Origin: Salinicola rhizosphaerae
Lineage (GTDB): Bacteria; Pseudomonadota; Gammaproteobacteria; Pseudomonadales; Halomonadaceae
NCBI RefSeq assembly: GCF_014652715.1
Contig: NZ_BMZI01000003.1
Coordinates: forward strand, 398,079-430,226
Direction: 5' to 3'
DNA: 32,148 nt
In this document: one piece after another, positions 17,602-27,410 of the stretch
Layout of the letters: each line of letters starts with the position of its first letter
Position numbering within the stretch: the stretch's first letter is position 1
Program-made: the position numbers and the translations under genes
The notes under the pieces: model-generated
Databases searched by the model: none
Told to the model about the DNA's origin: nothing
Seen by the model: the letters and a program-made list of their open reading frames with translations, nothing else

Positions 17602-18144
17602 TCAACCGCTGGCGCGTCTGCCTTCGATCAAGCGGCGCGCAGCGCGTCTGGCCGCCGGGATCGCCGTTTCGCCACGATAGGCGGCCGCATGGGTCGCGCC
17701 CTCGAACAGAATCAGAACCTCTTCGGCAAGCGCTTCGTCGCGGCGGCCGATTTCCGCTTCGACGATCTCGTCGATCCGCTCAGCAAGACGTTGCTTGTGG
17801 CGAGTCATCGCTTCGGCGACCTCCGGTACCTCGCCGCCGGTTTCACCCCAGCTACGAAGAAACAGGCAGCCACGCGCTTCCTCGGACTCGAACCAGCGCG
17901 CCAACGCGTCAAAGAGACCATCGACACTGGCGACCCTCAGTGATCGCATGAAGCGCCGGTCGCGCGCGTCCAGCACCGCGGCCATCAAACGATTCTTGCT
18001 GCCCACGTGCTTGTATAGCGTGCGACTGGACAGTCCTGCCGCAGTCGTCAAACGGTCCATGCCGGTCGCGGTAAAGCCGTAACGATCGAAGAGCTTCTCG
18101 GCGCTGTCGAGCAGTCTTGCGCGGGTTTCGTGACTGTCATGCAT
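17602..18144 (-). CDS. TetR/AcrR-family transcriptional regulator
   Basis: 180 residues. The N-terminal TetR DNA-binding domain covers about residues 5-55: TRARLLDSAEKLFDRYGFTA, then GMDRLTTAAGLSSRTLYKHV with the recognition helix in SSRTLYKHVGSKNRLM. The C-terminal ligand domain (residues about 60-180) is typical in length and divergent in sequence. GGAGG with a 7-nt spacer precedes the ATG at 18144. It probably represses itself and the MFS gene directly downstream, because a matching 18-bp palindrome stands before each gene. A 6-bp hairpin (TCCGGC/GCCGGA, 17536-17550) lies in the gap to the MFS gene and may mark the end of a short tetR transcript. Inducer unknown. Confidence 0.92.
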   Translation of the reverse strand: MHDSHETRARLLDSAEKLFDRYGFTATGMDRLTTAAGLSSRTLYKHVGSKNRLMAAVLDARDRRFMRSLRVASVDGLFDALARWFESEEARGCLFLRSWGETGGEVPEVAEAMTRHKQRLAERIDEIVEAEIGRRDEALAEEVLILFEGATHAAAYRGETAIPAARRAARRLIEGRRASG

Positions 18145-18172
18145 CTCGCCACCTCCACGGTGATTGATGACG

Positions 18173-18201
18173 AGTGTAAAACGATCACTTTACATTCGCA
18201 A
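18173..18201 (-). promoter_or_regulatory. tetR promoter with embedded operator
   Basis: On the minus strand TTGCGA (18201-18196), a 17-nt spacer and TACACT (18178-18173) form a good sigma-70 promoter 29 nt upstream of the tetR ATG. The near-palindrome GTAAAACGATCACTTTAC (18176-18193, plus strand) fills the spacer and touches the -10, so a bound repressor would exclude RNA polymerase. It matches the site upstream of the MFS gene at 16 of 18 positions. Confidence 0.7.
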
Positions 18202-18334
18202 ATATTCTTCTCGGATCATGGCTCGCTGGCCGCGACAATGGCTCCGAACGACTTGACCATTCGATCAATGGCGCAGTCCGCCTGAACGGCGGGAAATGCT
18301 AAGATGCCGCCCCATTCGTCGAGGGTCTATTTCC

Positions 18335-19549
18335 GTGTCGCAATCGCTGCACTCTTCTCCCGGACGTCAGTCTCCGTCTCTGCCCGCCTGGCTCTGGCTC
18401 CTCGCCTTCGGGCTCGCGGCGGTCAATCTGCGCGCACCGATCGTGGTGATCGGGCCGGTGCTCGAGCCGATCATGTCGACGCTCTCCATCGGCGCCGGCA
18501 CGGCGAGTCTCTTCACCACCGGGATGATTCTCTGCTTTGGTTTGCTCTCACCACTGGCGCCAGGATTCGCAGACCGCTTCGGCCTCGACCGCGCGATCGC
18601 CTTTGCCATCACCCTGGTGGCCTTCGGCGGTTTATTGCGCGGCGTGGAGAGTCTAGCGGTCATGCTCGCTGGCACGCTCTGCGCGGGACTTGGCATCGCC
18701 TTCGGCAACGTGTTCATGCCGAGTCTGGTCAAGCGCGACCGCGGCGATCGACTCGGCCGCACGATGGGGCTCTACACGGTGATGATGGGCGTCGGCGCGA
18801 CGATCAGCGCGGGCACGGCGATACCGTTGATGCATCTTTCCGGCAGCTGGTCGACGCCGATCTGGCTGTGGGCGGCGATGGGGGTCGGCTCCGCGATCCT
18901 GTGGTGGCGACTGGCGCTGCGCGCGATCGCACCGGGCGAGAACACGCCACAACGCCCGCCGATGTCGCGGCTGTTCAAGAGCCCGGTCGCGTGGACGCTG
19001 ACGATCTTCATGGGCGCGCAGTCGCTCAGTTTCTATACGCTGCAGACCTGGGTGCCAGCGGTGGCCATCGATGCAGGTGTCTCCACGGCGACCGCGGGCC
19101 TGATGCTGTCGCTGATCAATCTCACCAGCATTCCCGCGAGCTATCTCGTTGCCCGCCTCGCCTCTCGACTCAACCACCACAGCCTGCTGGTGCTCACGCT
19201 CTGCCTACTGATCGGCGCCGCGCTAATAGGGCTTTTGCTGGCCCCCACCACGGCGCCACTGCTGGTGGCGGTGCTGCTCGGCGCGGGCCAGGGCGGGAGT
19301 TTCAGCTTTGCGCTGACAATGATCGTGATGCGCACGCGCGCGCCCCAGCACGCCGCGATGCTCTCGGGCATGTCACAGAGCCTCGGCTATCTGCTCGCCG
19401 CCTGCGGGCCGTTGCTTTTCGGTGCCCTGCATGGCCTGAGCGGCAGCTGGCATTTTTCGCTGATCTTCCTGCTGGTGATACTCGCCATACAGAGCGCCGC
19501 CGGCGTCCTGATCGGCCGGCCGAAGATGGTGAAGTTGGGAGAGGCATAA
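18335..19549 (+). CDS. MFS transporter, CynX/NimT family
   Basis: 404 residues from the GTG at 18335, with about 12 transmembrane segments. AAVNLRAPIVVIGPVLEPI in the first helix and the following loop is the hallmark of the CynX/NimT (cyanate/nitroimidazole transporter) family. GTLCAGLGIAFGNVFMPSLV with KRDRGDRLGRTMGLY downstream, and GQGGSFSFALTMIVMRTRAP, also fit. The GTG has GAGGG with a 9-nt spacer; an in-frame ATG at 18296 adds 13 arginine-rich residues and has a poorer site. The substrate cannot be told from sequence; many family members export small organic molecules. It converges on astB with a 56-nt gap and is separated from the tetR unit by about 150 nt. Confidence 0.9.
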   Translation: MSQSLHSSPGRQSPSLPAWLWLLAFGLAAVNLRAPIVVIGPVLEPIMSTLSIGAGTASLFTTGMILCFGLLSPLAPGFADRFGLDRAIAFAITLVAFGGLLRGVESLAVMLAGTLCAGLGIAFGNVFMPSLVKRDRGDRLGRTMGLYTVMMGVGATISAGTAIPLMHLSGSWSTPIWLWAAMGVGSAILWWRLALRAIAPGENTPQRPPMSRLFKSPVAWTLTIFMGAQSLSFYTLQTWVPAVAIDAGVSTATAGLMLSLINLTSIPASYLVARLASRLNHHSLLVLTLCLLIGAALIGLLLAPTTAPLLVAVLLGAGQGGSFSFALTMIVMRTRAPQHAAMLSGMSQSLGYLLAACGPLLFGALHGLSGSWHFSLIFLLVILAIQSAAGVLIGRPKMVKLGEA

Positions 19550-19588
19550 GCGCTTCCCGCCAGCACACAGGGCCGGGACGTGAAGCGC
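19550..19588. terminator. Inverted repeat in the convergent gap before astB
   Basis: GCGCTTC at 19550-19556, directly after the MFS stop, pairs with GAAGCGC at 19582-19588 across a 25-nt loop. It fills most of the 56-nt gap between two convergent genes. The long loop and missing T-run make it a weak terminator candidate. Confidence 0.3.
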
Positions 19589-19605
19589 CAGTGGAAGCGA
19601 AAAGA

Positions 19606-20994
19606 TTAACGCTGAAACGGATAGACGCTGCCGATCCCGAGCAAGCGAGTCAGCTCGTCCAGCGCGCTCAGCGTCTCGTCGGCGAGCTGCGGGTCGGCCA
19701 GATCGTTCGGCGATAGCCGATCGCGGTAGTGGCGCTCGACCCAGCGGGTCAGGTCGGCGTGCAGCGCGTCATCGAGCAGGACGCGGCCGCCGAGCGAGTG
19801 TCGCTCCTGCGCGCTCAGCGGTACGCGAAGGCGCAGGCAGGCGGGGCCGCCGCCGTTGCGCATGCTCTGCTTGACATCCTTGACCACGATTTCAGCAATG
19901 GGGTTGTTGCCGGCCAGCAACAGATCCTGAATCACCCGCCAGACGTCCTCGTTTTCCTGACACTCGCCAGGCACGACCAGCGTCATGCTGCCGTCGGGAT
20001 TGGAGAGCAGCTGCGAATTGAACAGGTAGGTCGAGACGGCGTCCTCGAGCGGGATCGCCTCGCTCGGCACGCGCACCGGAATCAGCGGCGTCGCCATCTT
20101 CCACCGCAGCGCATCGAGCGTCTTCTCCTCGTCCAGAAAGGCCATGTCGTGATAGAGCAGTACCGGGCCGTTGCCCACCGCAATCACGTCGTTGTGGAAT
20201 ACGCCCGCATCGATGGCGTCGGGGTGTTGCTGGGCAAAGACGGTCTGAGCGTCCGAGAGGCCGTGCTGGCGCGCGACAGCCTGACTCGCCTCGCGTGTCT
20301 GACGTGCCGGGTAACGCTGCGGCGCTCGTTCGCCGCCGAATGCCTGACGCCCGTAGACGTAGAGATGCACGCCGGGATCGCCGTGGTCGGCCGCGAGCCG
20401 GGTGTGGTTGGCCGCCCCCTCGTCGGAGAACGCCGGCGTCGCCGGCAGCGCCGGATGGTGGGCGAAATGGCGAGCGTCTTCGAAGATCGCCGCCAGTACC
20501 CGAGACGTCGTCCGCGGCTCGAGGTAACGGTGAAAGCTCGACTGCAGGTTGGCCGGCGTGAAGTGGACGCGGCCGTCCGGTGCGTCGACGCTGGGCGTCA
20601 CCGTGGCGGCATTGGCGGTCCACATGCTCGAGGCGGAACAGACCGCGCGCAGAATCCGCGGTGCGTCTGCCGCAGCCCGTTTCAGCACCTCGGCATCGCT
20701 GCCGGCAAAGCCGAGTTCGCGCAGCGCGCCAAGATCCGGACGCTGCTGGGGCGGCAGGACCCCTTGCGCGTAGCCAGCGTCCATCAGCGACTTCATTTTG
20801 GCAAGCCCCTGAAGCGCCGCCTCGCGCGGATTGGATTCGAGCCCGCCGTGGCGCATCGAGGCAACGTTGCCGAGCGCCAGTCCGGCGTAGTTGTGCGTCG
20901 GGCCGACGAGGCCATCGAAGTTCACCTCGCGGACGTCAGCCGGCGCCATGGACGCCTCGCCCGAACGCCTGGGATCCTGCATCGCGTCGCTCAT
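19606..20994 (-). CDS. astB: N-succinylarginine dihydrolase
   Basis: 462 residues. Second enzyme of the arginine succinyltransferase (AST) pathway; in the cytosol it converts N2-succinylarginine to N2-succinylornithine, CO2 and two ammonia. The family start is clear: [20 protein letters not shown] followed by NVASMRHGG. Other AstB landmarks are the [20 protein letters not shown]-type block (here [20 protein letters not shown]) carrying the catalytic Cys, and [18 protein letters not shown]. The ATG at 20994 overlaps the astD stop by four bases (ATGA). An N-terminal extension of about 22 residues precedes the family start; the ATG inside it ([10 protein letters not shown]) is a possible alternative. 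Last gene of the operon as seen here; the next AST gene, astE, does not follow. Confidence 0.96.
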   Translation of the reverse strand: MSDAMQDPRRSGEASMAPADVREVNFDGLVGPTHNYAGLALGNVASMRHGGLESNPREAALQGLAKMKSLMDAGYAQGVLPPQQRPDLGALRELGFAGSDAEVLKRAAADAPRILRAVCSASSMWTANAATVTPSVDAPDGRVHFTPANLQSSFHRYLEPRTTSRVLAAIFEDARHFAHHPALPATPAFSDEGAANHTRLAADHGDPGVHLYVYGRQAFGGERAPQRYPARQTREASQAVARQHGLSDAQTVFAQQHPDAIDAGVFHNDVIAVGNGPVLLYHDMAFLDEEKTLDALRWKMATPLIPVRVPSEAIPLEDAVSTYLFNSQLLSNPDGSMTLVVPGECQENEDVWRVIQDLLLAGNNPIAEIVVKDVKQSMRNGGGPACLRLRVPLSAQERHSLGGRVLLDDALHADLTRWVERHYRDRLSPNDLADPQLADETLSALDELTRLLGIGSVYPFQR

Positions 20995-22460
20995 AGTTCG
21001 ACCCCCGGCGGCAGCTCTGCCGGCATCGAAAGCGTGTCGGCTTCCATCGAGGCGACCGGGTAAGCGCAGTAGTCCGCCGCATAGTACGCACTGGGACGAT
21101 GATTGCCGCTGTCGCCGATGCCGCCGAACGGCGCATCGCTCGAAGCGCCGGTCGTCTGGCGATTCCAGTTGACGATACCGGCGCGAATACGCAGCAGAAA
21201 GTCATCCCAGTCGGGTTGATCGCCGCCGATCAGGCCGGCGGAAAGCCCATAGCGAGTATCGTTGGCCAGTTCGATGGCCTGGTCCCAATCGCGATAACGG
21301 TAGACCTTGAGCAGTGGCCCGAAGTGCTCTTCGTCCGGCACTTCGCAGCCCGTCACATCGATCAATCCCGGTGAAAGCAGGCTGGTGCCCGGCTGGAGCG
21401 AGCGCATCTTCACCAGCACGCGACCGCCTTGCGCCTCGAGATCGGCCTGCGCGGCAAGCAATCCGTCAGCGGCCTGCGGGCTGACAAGGCCGGAATAGAA
21501 AGGTGCCGGCTCGGCAAACGGCTCGGCCACGCGCAGTTTTTCCATGGCCGCCGCGAGCTGCTCGAGCAGCCGGTCGCCGGATTCGCCCGCCGGCACGATC
21601 AGTCGGCGCGCGCAGGTGCAACGCTGACCGCCGGAGAGAAACGCGGACTGCAGGATGGTCAACACCGCGGCTGCGGGATCGCGGACATCCTTGACCACCA
21701 GGGGATTATTGCCGCCAAGCTCCAGCGCCAGGATCTTGCCGACCTGACCGCCGAACTGACGATGCAGCAGACCACCGATCCTGGCGCTACCGGTAAAGAG
21801 CAAGCCGTCGATATCGGCGCTGCCCGCCAACGCCTGGCCGACTTCGGCCGCACCCTGCACGAGATTGATCACCCCGGCGGGCAATCCGGCACGAACCCAG
21901 CACTGCAGGGTCAGATCCGCGGTCATCGGTGTCTGCTCGCTGGGCTTGAACACCACGCAGTTGCCGGCCAGAAGCGCTGGCACCATGTGTCCATTGGGCA
22001 GATGACCCGGGAAATTGTAGGGCCCGAACACGGCAAGCACGCCATGCGGGCGATGTCGCAGCACGGCACGCGTGCCGCCGGCGTCTCGAGCGCGCTCGCC
22101 GGTTCGCTCGTGATAGGCGGTCAGCGAAATGGCCACCTTGCCGATCATCGCGCCGACTTCGGTTCGCGCCTCCCAGATCGGCTTGCCGGTCTCGTGAGCG
22201 ATACTCTCGGCCAGCGGTTCGCGATGCGCGTCGAGCTCGTCACGAAAGCGTTCGACGATGGCCTGACGTTCGGCGAACGTCCGCATCGCCCATCCAGGAA
22301 ACGCACGCCGCGCCGCCGCCACCGCTTGATTCACCTGGTCCGGCGATGCCGCGGTAGCCCGCCACAGGTGAGCGCCCGATACCGGGTCGGACTTATCGAA
22401 AGACGCGGCGGCCCCATCGACCCATTGACCGTCGATCAGCAGTTGTTGCGTGGCGTGCAT
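20991..22460 (-). CDS. astD: N-succinylglutamate 5-semialdehyde dehydrogenase
   Basis: 489 residues, an NAD-dependent aldehyde dehydrogenase that oxidises succinylglutamate semialdehyde to succinylglutamate (fourth AST step). Family motifs: [50 protein letters not shown] with the general-base Glu, and the catalytic Cys in [19 protein letters not shown]-type spacing and [21 protein letters not shown] near the C-terminus are typical for AstD. The ATG at 22460 has AGGAG with a 6-nt spacer. It follows aruG after an unusually long 133-nt gap, and overlaps astB by four bases downstream. Confidence 0.96.
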   Translation of the reverse strand: MHATQQLLIDGQWVDGAAASFDKSDPVSGAHLWRATAASPDQVNQAVAAARRAFPGWAMRTFAERQAIVERFRDELDAHREPLAESIAHETGKPIWEARTEVGAMIGKVAISLTAYHERTGERARDAGGTRAVLRHRPHGVLAVFGPYNFPGHLPNGHMVPALLAGNCVVFKPSEQTPMTADLTLQCWVRAGLPAGVINLVQGAAEVGQALAGSADIDGLLFTGSARIGGLLHRQFGGQVGKILALELGGNNPLVVKDVRDPAAAVLTILQSAFLSGGQRCTCARRLIVPAGESGDRLLEQLAAAMEKLRVAEPFAEPAPFYSGLVSPQAADGLLAAQADLEAQGGRVLVKMRSLQPGTSLLSPGLIDVTGCEVPDEEHFGPLLKVYRYRDWDQAIELANDTRYGLSAGLIGGDQPDWDDFLLRIRAGIVNWNRQTTGASSDAPFGGIGDSGNHRPSAYYAADYCAYPVASMEADTLSMPAELPPGVEL

Positions 22461-22484
22461 ACATCGCTCCTGATTTATTGATTG

Positions 22485-22557
22485 GTGAGCCGCGAGCCAC
22501 GAAATGCAGGATTAAGCACGCTGAAAGTTCGCAATCCCTTTCTCGAAGCTCGAAGCT
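22485..22557. repeat. Heptamer tandem repeats in the aruG-astD spacer
   Basis: Two short tandem heptamer pairs: GTGAGCC-GCGAGCC at 22485-22498 and CGAAGCT-CGAAGCT at 22544-22557. They lie in the only long gap (133 nt) within the otherwise overlapping ast operon. Similar heptamer pairs occur at 27161-27174 and 27382-27395, which suggests a dispersed extragenic repeat family. No coding potential. Confidence 0.5.
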
Positions 22558-22593
22558 GCTGTCTATACGCCCCGAACCCGGCGCAGTCGTCGC

Positions 22594-23613
22594 TCAGGTT
22601 TCCAGCAGTCGCAGGGTGTCGCCGCTGCTCACGCTCAGGCGCTCGGCTTCGGTCGGTGTCAGCGTGATCACGCCCTCTGCATCGGGTCCACGACCGATCC
22701 AGCTACAGCGAAAATCCGCCATGCCCGTGGTCGCCGCCAACCAGCCATGGCGTTCGGCGTGCGGCAGATGCGTATCGCCGACTTCGACCTTCGCGCTTTG
22801 CGAGTGACGAATCGCGCGAACATCGTCGATATAGGCTTCGACCGTGGGACCACCGTCGAAGATATCGATGTACCCCTCCCAGCGAAGGCCCTCCTTCTTG
22901 AGCATCTCCAGCGCCGGGCGCGTGTGCTCGTGTACCTGGCCAATGCACTCCCGCGCCGCCTGCGGCAGAAACGGCGTGTAGATCGGATACTTCGGCATCA
23001 GCTCGCCAATGAAGCTTTTCTGGCCCAGTCCGGTCAGTTGATCGGCCTGCTTGAACTCCATCGGGAAAAAGTGGCTCCCGAGACACTCCCAGAAGGGGCT
23101 GACGCCCTCGGGCGTGAACGAGCCGCGCATCTCCGCCAGCACCTTCGCGGGAAAGCAGTCGCGGAACTCGGCCATGAACAGCCAGCGCGCCTTGGAGAGC
23201 AGCGTCCCGTTGCGATCGCGCCGGTAGGCCGGGCGCAGGAACAGCGATGCCACCTCGGCATCGCCGGTATGGTCAGAGCTGAGAAAGAGCGTGTCGATGG
23301 TGCGATGAAGATCGAGCTGAACCGAAGAGTGGGCGAGCTTGCCGACGCGGTAGTGATAGAACGGAGTCTCGCGGCCGACTTCTGCCTCGATGGCACAGCA
23401 GCCGGCGAGCTCGCCGCTCTCTTCGTCCTCGAGCACGAAGAAGTAGAGCCGCTCCTCGGCGGGTACCCGGCCTTCGAATGCCGCGACGGCCTTGTCGATC
23501 TTGGCGACCAGAAACTCGCGACTGTCCGGCAGCGACGTGAAACCCACGCCAGTCTCCTGCGCCAGAGCCTGCAGTTCGTCGATATCGCTGTGACTGATGG
23601 GTCTCAAGCGCAT
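22594..23613 (-). CDS. aruG: Arginine N-succinyltransferase, beta-type subunit (AruG)
   Basis: 339 residues of the AstA family, GNAT-like fold. With the neighbouring AruF it makes the heteromeric arginine/ornithine succinyltransferase that opens the AST pathway by moving succinyl from succinyl-CoA to the alpha-amino group of arginine. AstA landmarks: MRLRPISHSDIDELQALA start, SLFLRPAYRRDRNGTLLSKA (acyl-CoA-binding region), SPFWECLGSHFFPMEF, KSFIGELMPKYPIYTPFL and DIFDGGPTVEA. It is the closer of the two subunits to the single-subunit AstA of enterobacteria. The ATG at 23613 shares a base with the aruF stop (TGATG) and has GGAG upstream; a TTG one codon earlier is not needed. Confidence 0.95.
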   Translation of the reverse strand: MRLRPISHSDIDELQALAQETGVGFTSLPDSREFLVAKIDKAVAAFEGRVPAEERLYFFVLEDEESGELAGCCAIEAEVGRETPFYHYRVGKLAHSSVQLDLHRTIDTLFLSSDHTGDAEVASLFLRPAYRRDRNGTLLSKARWLFMAEFRDCFPAKVLAEMRGSFTPEGVSPFWECLGSHFFPMEFKQADQLTGLGQKSFIGELMPKYPIYTPFLPQAARECIGQVHEHTRPALEMLKKEGLRWEGYIDIFDGGPTVEAYIDDVRAIRHSQSAKVEVGDTHLPHAERHGWLAATTGMADFRCSWIGRGPDAEGVITLTPTEAERLSVSSGDTLRLLET

Positions 23614-24746
23614 CAAAGCTCTCCCTCGTCCAGCGCATCTTCGACTTCCGGCAGCGCCAACGGCGCCACCAGTACGGCTCGCCCTTCCTCTACGCCCAGC
23701 AAATCTGCCTGCATCGGAGAGAGCATGAGCTGGCCGGTGGGTGTCAGCGCATAGCGCGCCACGGTGCAGCGGAAGCCGCCTAACTGCTGATTGGCGACCA
23801 TGGCGGGCTCGGCGTCCGGCAGCGAATCTTCGGGCCGGATACGTACCGGGTGCCAGCCGCAGTGACTCAGCGTCCGCAGACGTGCGCGCTCGGCGCGCAG
23901 CACGGGCCCGGCATCGAAGATATCGACGTGGCGCGAGCGCACGAAACCTTCGCCAAGCATCTCACCCAGCGCCTGCTCGTGCGCGACGTGCTCACGACCG
24001 ATCGCCGCCCGCGCCTGCGGCGTCAGCAGCGGCAGATAAAGCGGGAACTGCGGCATCACCTCGGCGATGAAGCTTTTCGAACGCACGCCCGCCATCAGGT
24101 TGATCTCGTGATAGCTCTGCTTGAAGAAGTGCCGACCCACGCTCGCCCAGAACGGCGACTCCCCGGCATCGTCGAGATAACCGGGAAAGGCGACGCCCAG
24201 CGTGTCAGCGAAGCGCTCGGGATACTGCGCGATGAACATCAGCCGCGCGCGGCGCAAAAGCGTCGCCGCGCTGGTGCCGCGATAGCGCGAGTCCAGCGAC
24301 AGCGCGCAGAGTAGTGACACCTCGGACATCTCGTGGGAGAGCGACAGCGTCTGCACCTCATGGCGCAGATTGAGCTGCTGCGAGGCGTGGATCAGCGTCT
24401 CCTGCCGATAGGTGTAATAGACATCCTGCGCACCGGCCTGAGCGCGGATGCTGGCGGTACCCACGATCTCTCCGCGATCCAGATCCTCGAGTACGAAGGT
24501 GTAGGTCTCGTCACCGGGAAAATCGACGTTGCGTTCCATCGCGCGCGCCGAGCGAGCGATTCGCTCCTCGAGGCGGTCGCGATGCGCGGGGAGATTGGTC
24601 AACTTCGGCGTGGCGTTACCGGCCAGACGCTCGAGCGCCGCCAGATCGGCACTCTGCGCCGGACGCACCAGCAGGTTGCCGCCACCCCGGACGTCGGCGC
24701 CGGCCGACTGTCTGCCCGGGATGGCACTCATCGACTGTTCGGTCAT
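23613..24746 (-). CDS. aruF: Arginine N-succinyltransferase, alpha-type subunit (AruF)
   Basis: 377 residues, second AstA-family subunit and diverged paralogue of AruG. Shared blocks are SPFWASVGRHFFKQSYHEIN, KSFIAEVMPQFPLYLPLLTP, IGREHVAHEQALGEMLGEGF and DIFDAGPVLRAE. About 25 extra residues, polar and glycine-rich, precede the family start (LLVRPAQSADLAALERLA), which is longer than Pseudomonas AruF. The start is a little uncertain: the ATG at 24746 lies 10 nt after the astC stop but has only a weak GAG upstream; the ATG at 24731 is an alternative, and the upstream TTG at 24791 would overlap astC. Coupled translation from astC would explain the weak site. Gene order astC-aruF-aruG-astD-astB equals the P. 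aeruginosa aru order. Confidence 0.93.
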   Translation of the reverse strand: MTEQSMSAIPGRQSAGADVRGGGNLLVRPAQSADLAALERLAGNATPKLTNLPAHRDRLEERIARSARAMERNVDFPGDETYTFVLEDLDRGEIVGTASIRAQAGAQDVYYTYRQETLIHASQQLNLRHEVQTLSLSHEMSEVSLLCALSLDSRYRGTSAATLLRRARLMFIAQYPERFADTLGVAFPGYLDDAGESPFWASVGRHFFKQSYHEINLMAGVRSKSFIAEVMPQFPLYLPLLTPQARAAIGREHVAHEQALGEMLGEGFVRSRHVDIFDAGPVLRAERARLRTLSHCGWHPVRIRPEDSLPDAEPAMVANQQLGGFRCTVARYALTPTGQLMLSPMQADLLGVEEGRAVLVAPLALPEVEDALDEGEL

Positions 24747-24756
24747 CGAGCGCGAC

Positions 24757-26321
<1,565 letters not shown>

Positions 26322-27116
26322 ATGAAGATCGATCTATCCGGCAAGAGCGCCATCGTCACCGGCTCCACGGCCGGCATTGGTCTGGGTATCGCCCAGGGGT
26401 TGGCCAACGCCGGTGCCAGCGTGACCGTTACCGGGCGCACCCAGGGGCGCGTCGACGACGCTGTCGCCACCCTGCGCCACGCCGTTCCCGGCGCCAGCAT
26501 CGACGGCGTTGCAGCCGATCTCGGCACTGCCGAGGGCTGTCAGGCACTGATCGCCGCCAAGCCCGCGTGCGACATTCTGATCAACAATGTCGGCATCTTC
26601 GGCCCCGAGAATTTCTTCGATATCACCGACGAGACCTGGCAGCAGTTCTTCGACGTCAACGTGATGAGCGCGGTGCGCCTCTCGCGCCACTACGCGCAGG
26701 GTATGAAGCAGCGCAACTGGGGGCGCATCCAGTTCCTGTCGAGCGAGTCCGCGCTCAACATTCCGGCAGACATGGTCCACTACGGCATGACCAAGTCCGC
26801 GGTGCAGTCGATTTCCCGCGGGCTAGCCAAGGCGCTCTCCGGCACCAACGTCACCGTCAATTCCGTGCTCCCCGGGCCGACGAAATCCGAGGGCGTCGGC
26901 AAGATGATCGCCGATATCGCCAAGCAGAAAGGCATCAGCGAAGCCGAAGCCGAGGAGACGTTCGTGCAGGAGAACCGCCCCTCCTCCATCATTCAACGCG
27001 TCGCGAGCGTCGAGGAAGTCGCCAATCTGAGCGTCTACCTCGCCTCCCAGCAGGCCAGCGCCACCACCGGCGCGGCGATGCGCGTGGAAGGCGGAATCGT
27101 CGATACGATGGCCTGA
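26322..27116 (+). CDS. SDR-family oxidoreductase
   Basis: 264 residues, classical short-chain dehydrogenase/reductase. The nucleotide-binding TGSTAGIG (residues 13-20) is present. NNVG at 88-91 replaces the usual NNAG. The catalytic set Ser141, Tyr154, Lys158 (YGMTK) is intact. TGRT after the second strand, without an acidic residue at its end, fits NADP(H) rather than NAD(H), by family rule. An insertion at about residues 205-225 (IAKQKGISEAEAEETFVQEN) before the last helices resembles SDRs near 3-oxoacyl-ACP reductases with a longer substrate lid. Substrate unknown. It has GGGAG 7 nt before the ATG, stands alone, is divergent from ast and ends at a strong bidirectional terminator. Confidence 0.92.
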   Translation: MKIDLSGKSAIVTGSTAGIGLGIAQGLANAGASVTVTGRTQGRVDDAVATLRHAVPGASIDGVAADLGTAEGCQALIAAKPACDILINNVGIFGPENFFDITDETWQQFFDVNVMSAVRLSRHYAQGMKQRNWGRIQFLSSESALNIPADMVHYGMTKSAVQSISRGLAKALSGTNVTVNSVLPGPTKSEGVGKMIADIAKQKGISEAEAEETFVQENRPSSIIQRVASVEEVANLSVYLASQQASATTGAAMRVEGGIVDTMA

Positions 27117-27129
27117 CCCTTCGGGTCAG
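27113..27129. other. 7-bp hairpin at the SDR stop codon
   Basis: CTGACCC-TTC-GGGTCAG overlaps the SDR TGA. No T-run follows. A similar tight hairpin (CCGGGC-GAA-GCCCGG, 27396-27410) touches the stop of the convergent FabF-like gene. Both could stabilise mRNA 3' ends produced by trimming from the terminator at 27186-27234. Confidence 0.45.
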
Positions 27130-27160
27130 TCAGCGGGAAGAGCGGCGCTTCGCGCCTGGA

Positions 27161-27395
27161 AGCTGTAAGCCGTAAGAAAAAGCACAAGCCAAATCGAACC
27201 CCATCGAATCCTGGGGAGATCGGTTTGGCTTTTTGGCTTTTCGATCGTCGTTTGCGACGCGCTGAAACGCGGGCGGGAGAAAGCGGCATGTCCCGGTTTG
27301 GTTACGGAGACCGGCTCAACCATCGGCTTCCGCCTTTGACCTTGCCTTTTCTTCAAGCTTAAAGGCGCGCAGCGCCGCCCTTACCGCTTACAGCT
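27161..27395. repeat. Inverted pair of heptamer repeats flanking the convergent terminator
   Basis: AGCTGTA-AGCCGTA-AG at 27161-27176 is mirrored by CT-TACCGCT-TACAGCT at 27380-27395, whose reverse complement is AGCTGTA-AGCGGTA-AG. Each copy is a tandem heptamer pair, and similarity continues outward (a GCTTCGC stretch at the outer side of each). They enclose the 294-nt convergent gap between the SDR and FabF-like genes. Looks like two oppositely oriented copies of a dispersed extragenic element. Confidence 0.6.
27186..27234. terminator. Bidirectional rho-independent terminator
   Basis: AAGCCAAATCGA (27186-27197) pairs with TCGGTTTGGCTT (27220-27231) with one G-U, then a small internal loop and CCCCA/TGGGG closing an 8-nt loop. 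TTT and a further T-rich patch follow on the plus strand; on the minus strand CTTTTTCTT follows a few bases after. It serves the SDR gene from the left and the FabF-like gene from the right. Confidence 0.8.
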
Positions 27396-27410
27396 CCGGG
27401 CGAAGCCCGG

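Noticed and set aside
19729-21063. 444-codon plus-strand frame opposite astB
   Set aside because: Shadow frame: arginine- and valine-rich, no motifs, and no ribosome binding site; astB explains the sequence.
22485-22557. CRISPR-like array
   Set aside because: Repeat units are only 7 bp, come in pairs and have no spacers of even length; no cas genes are present.
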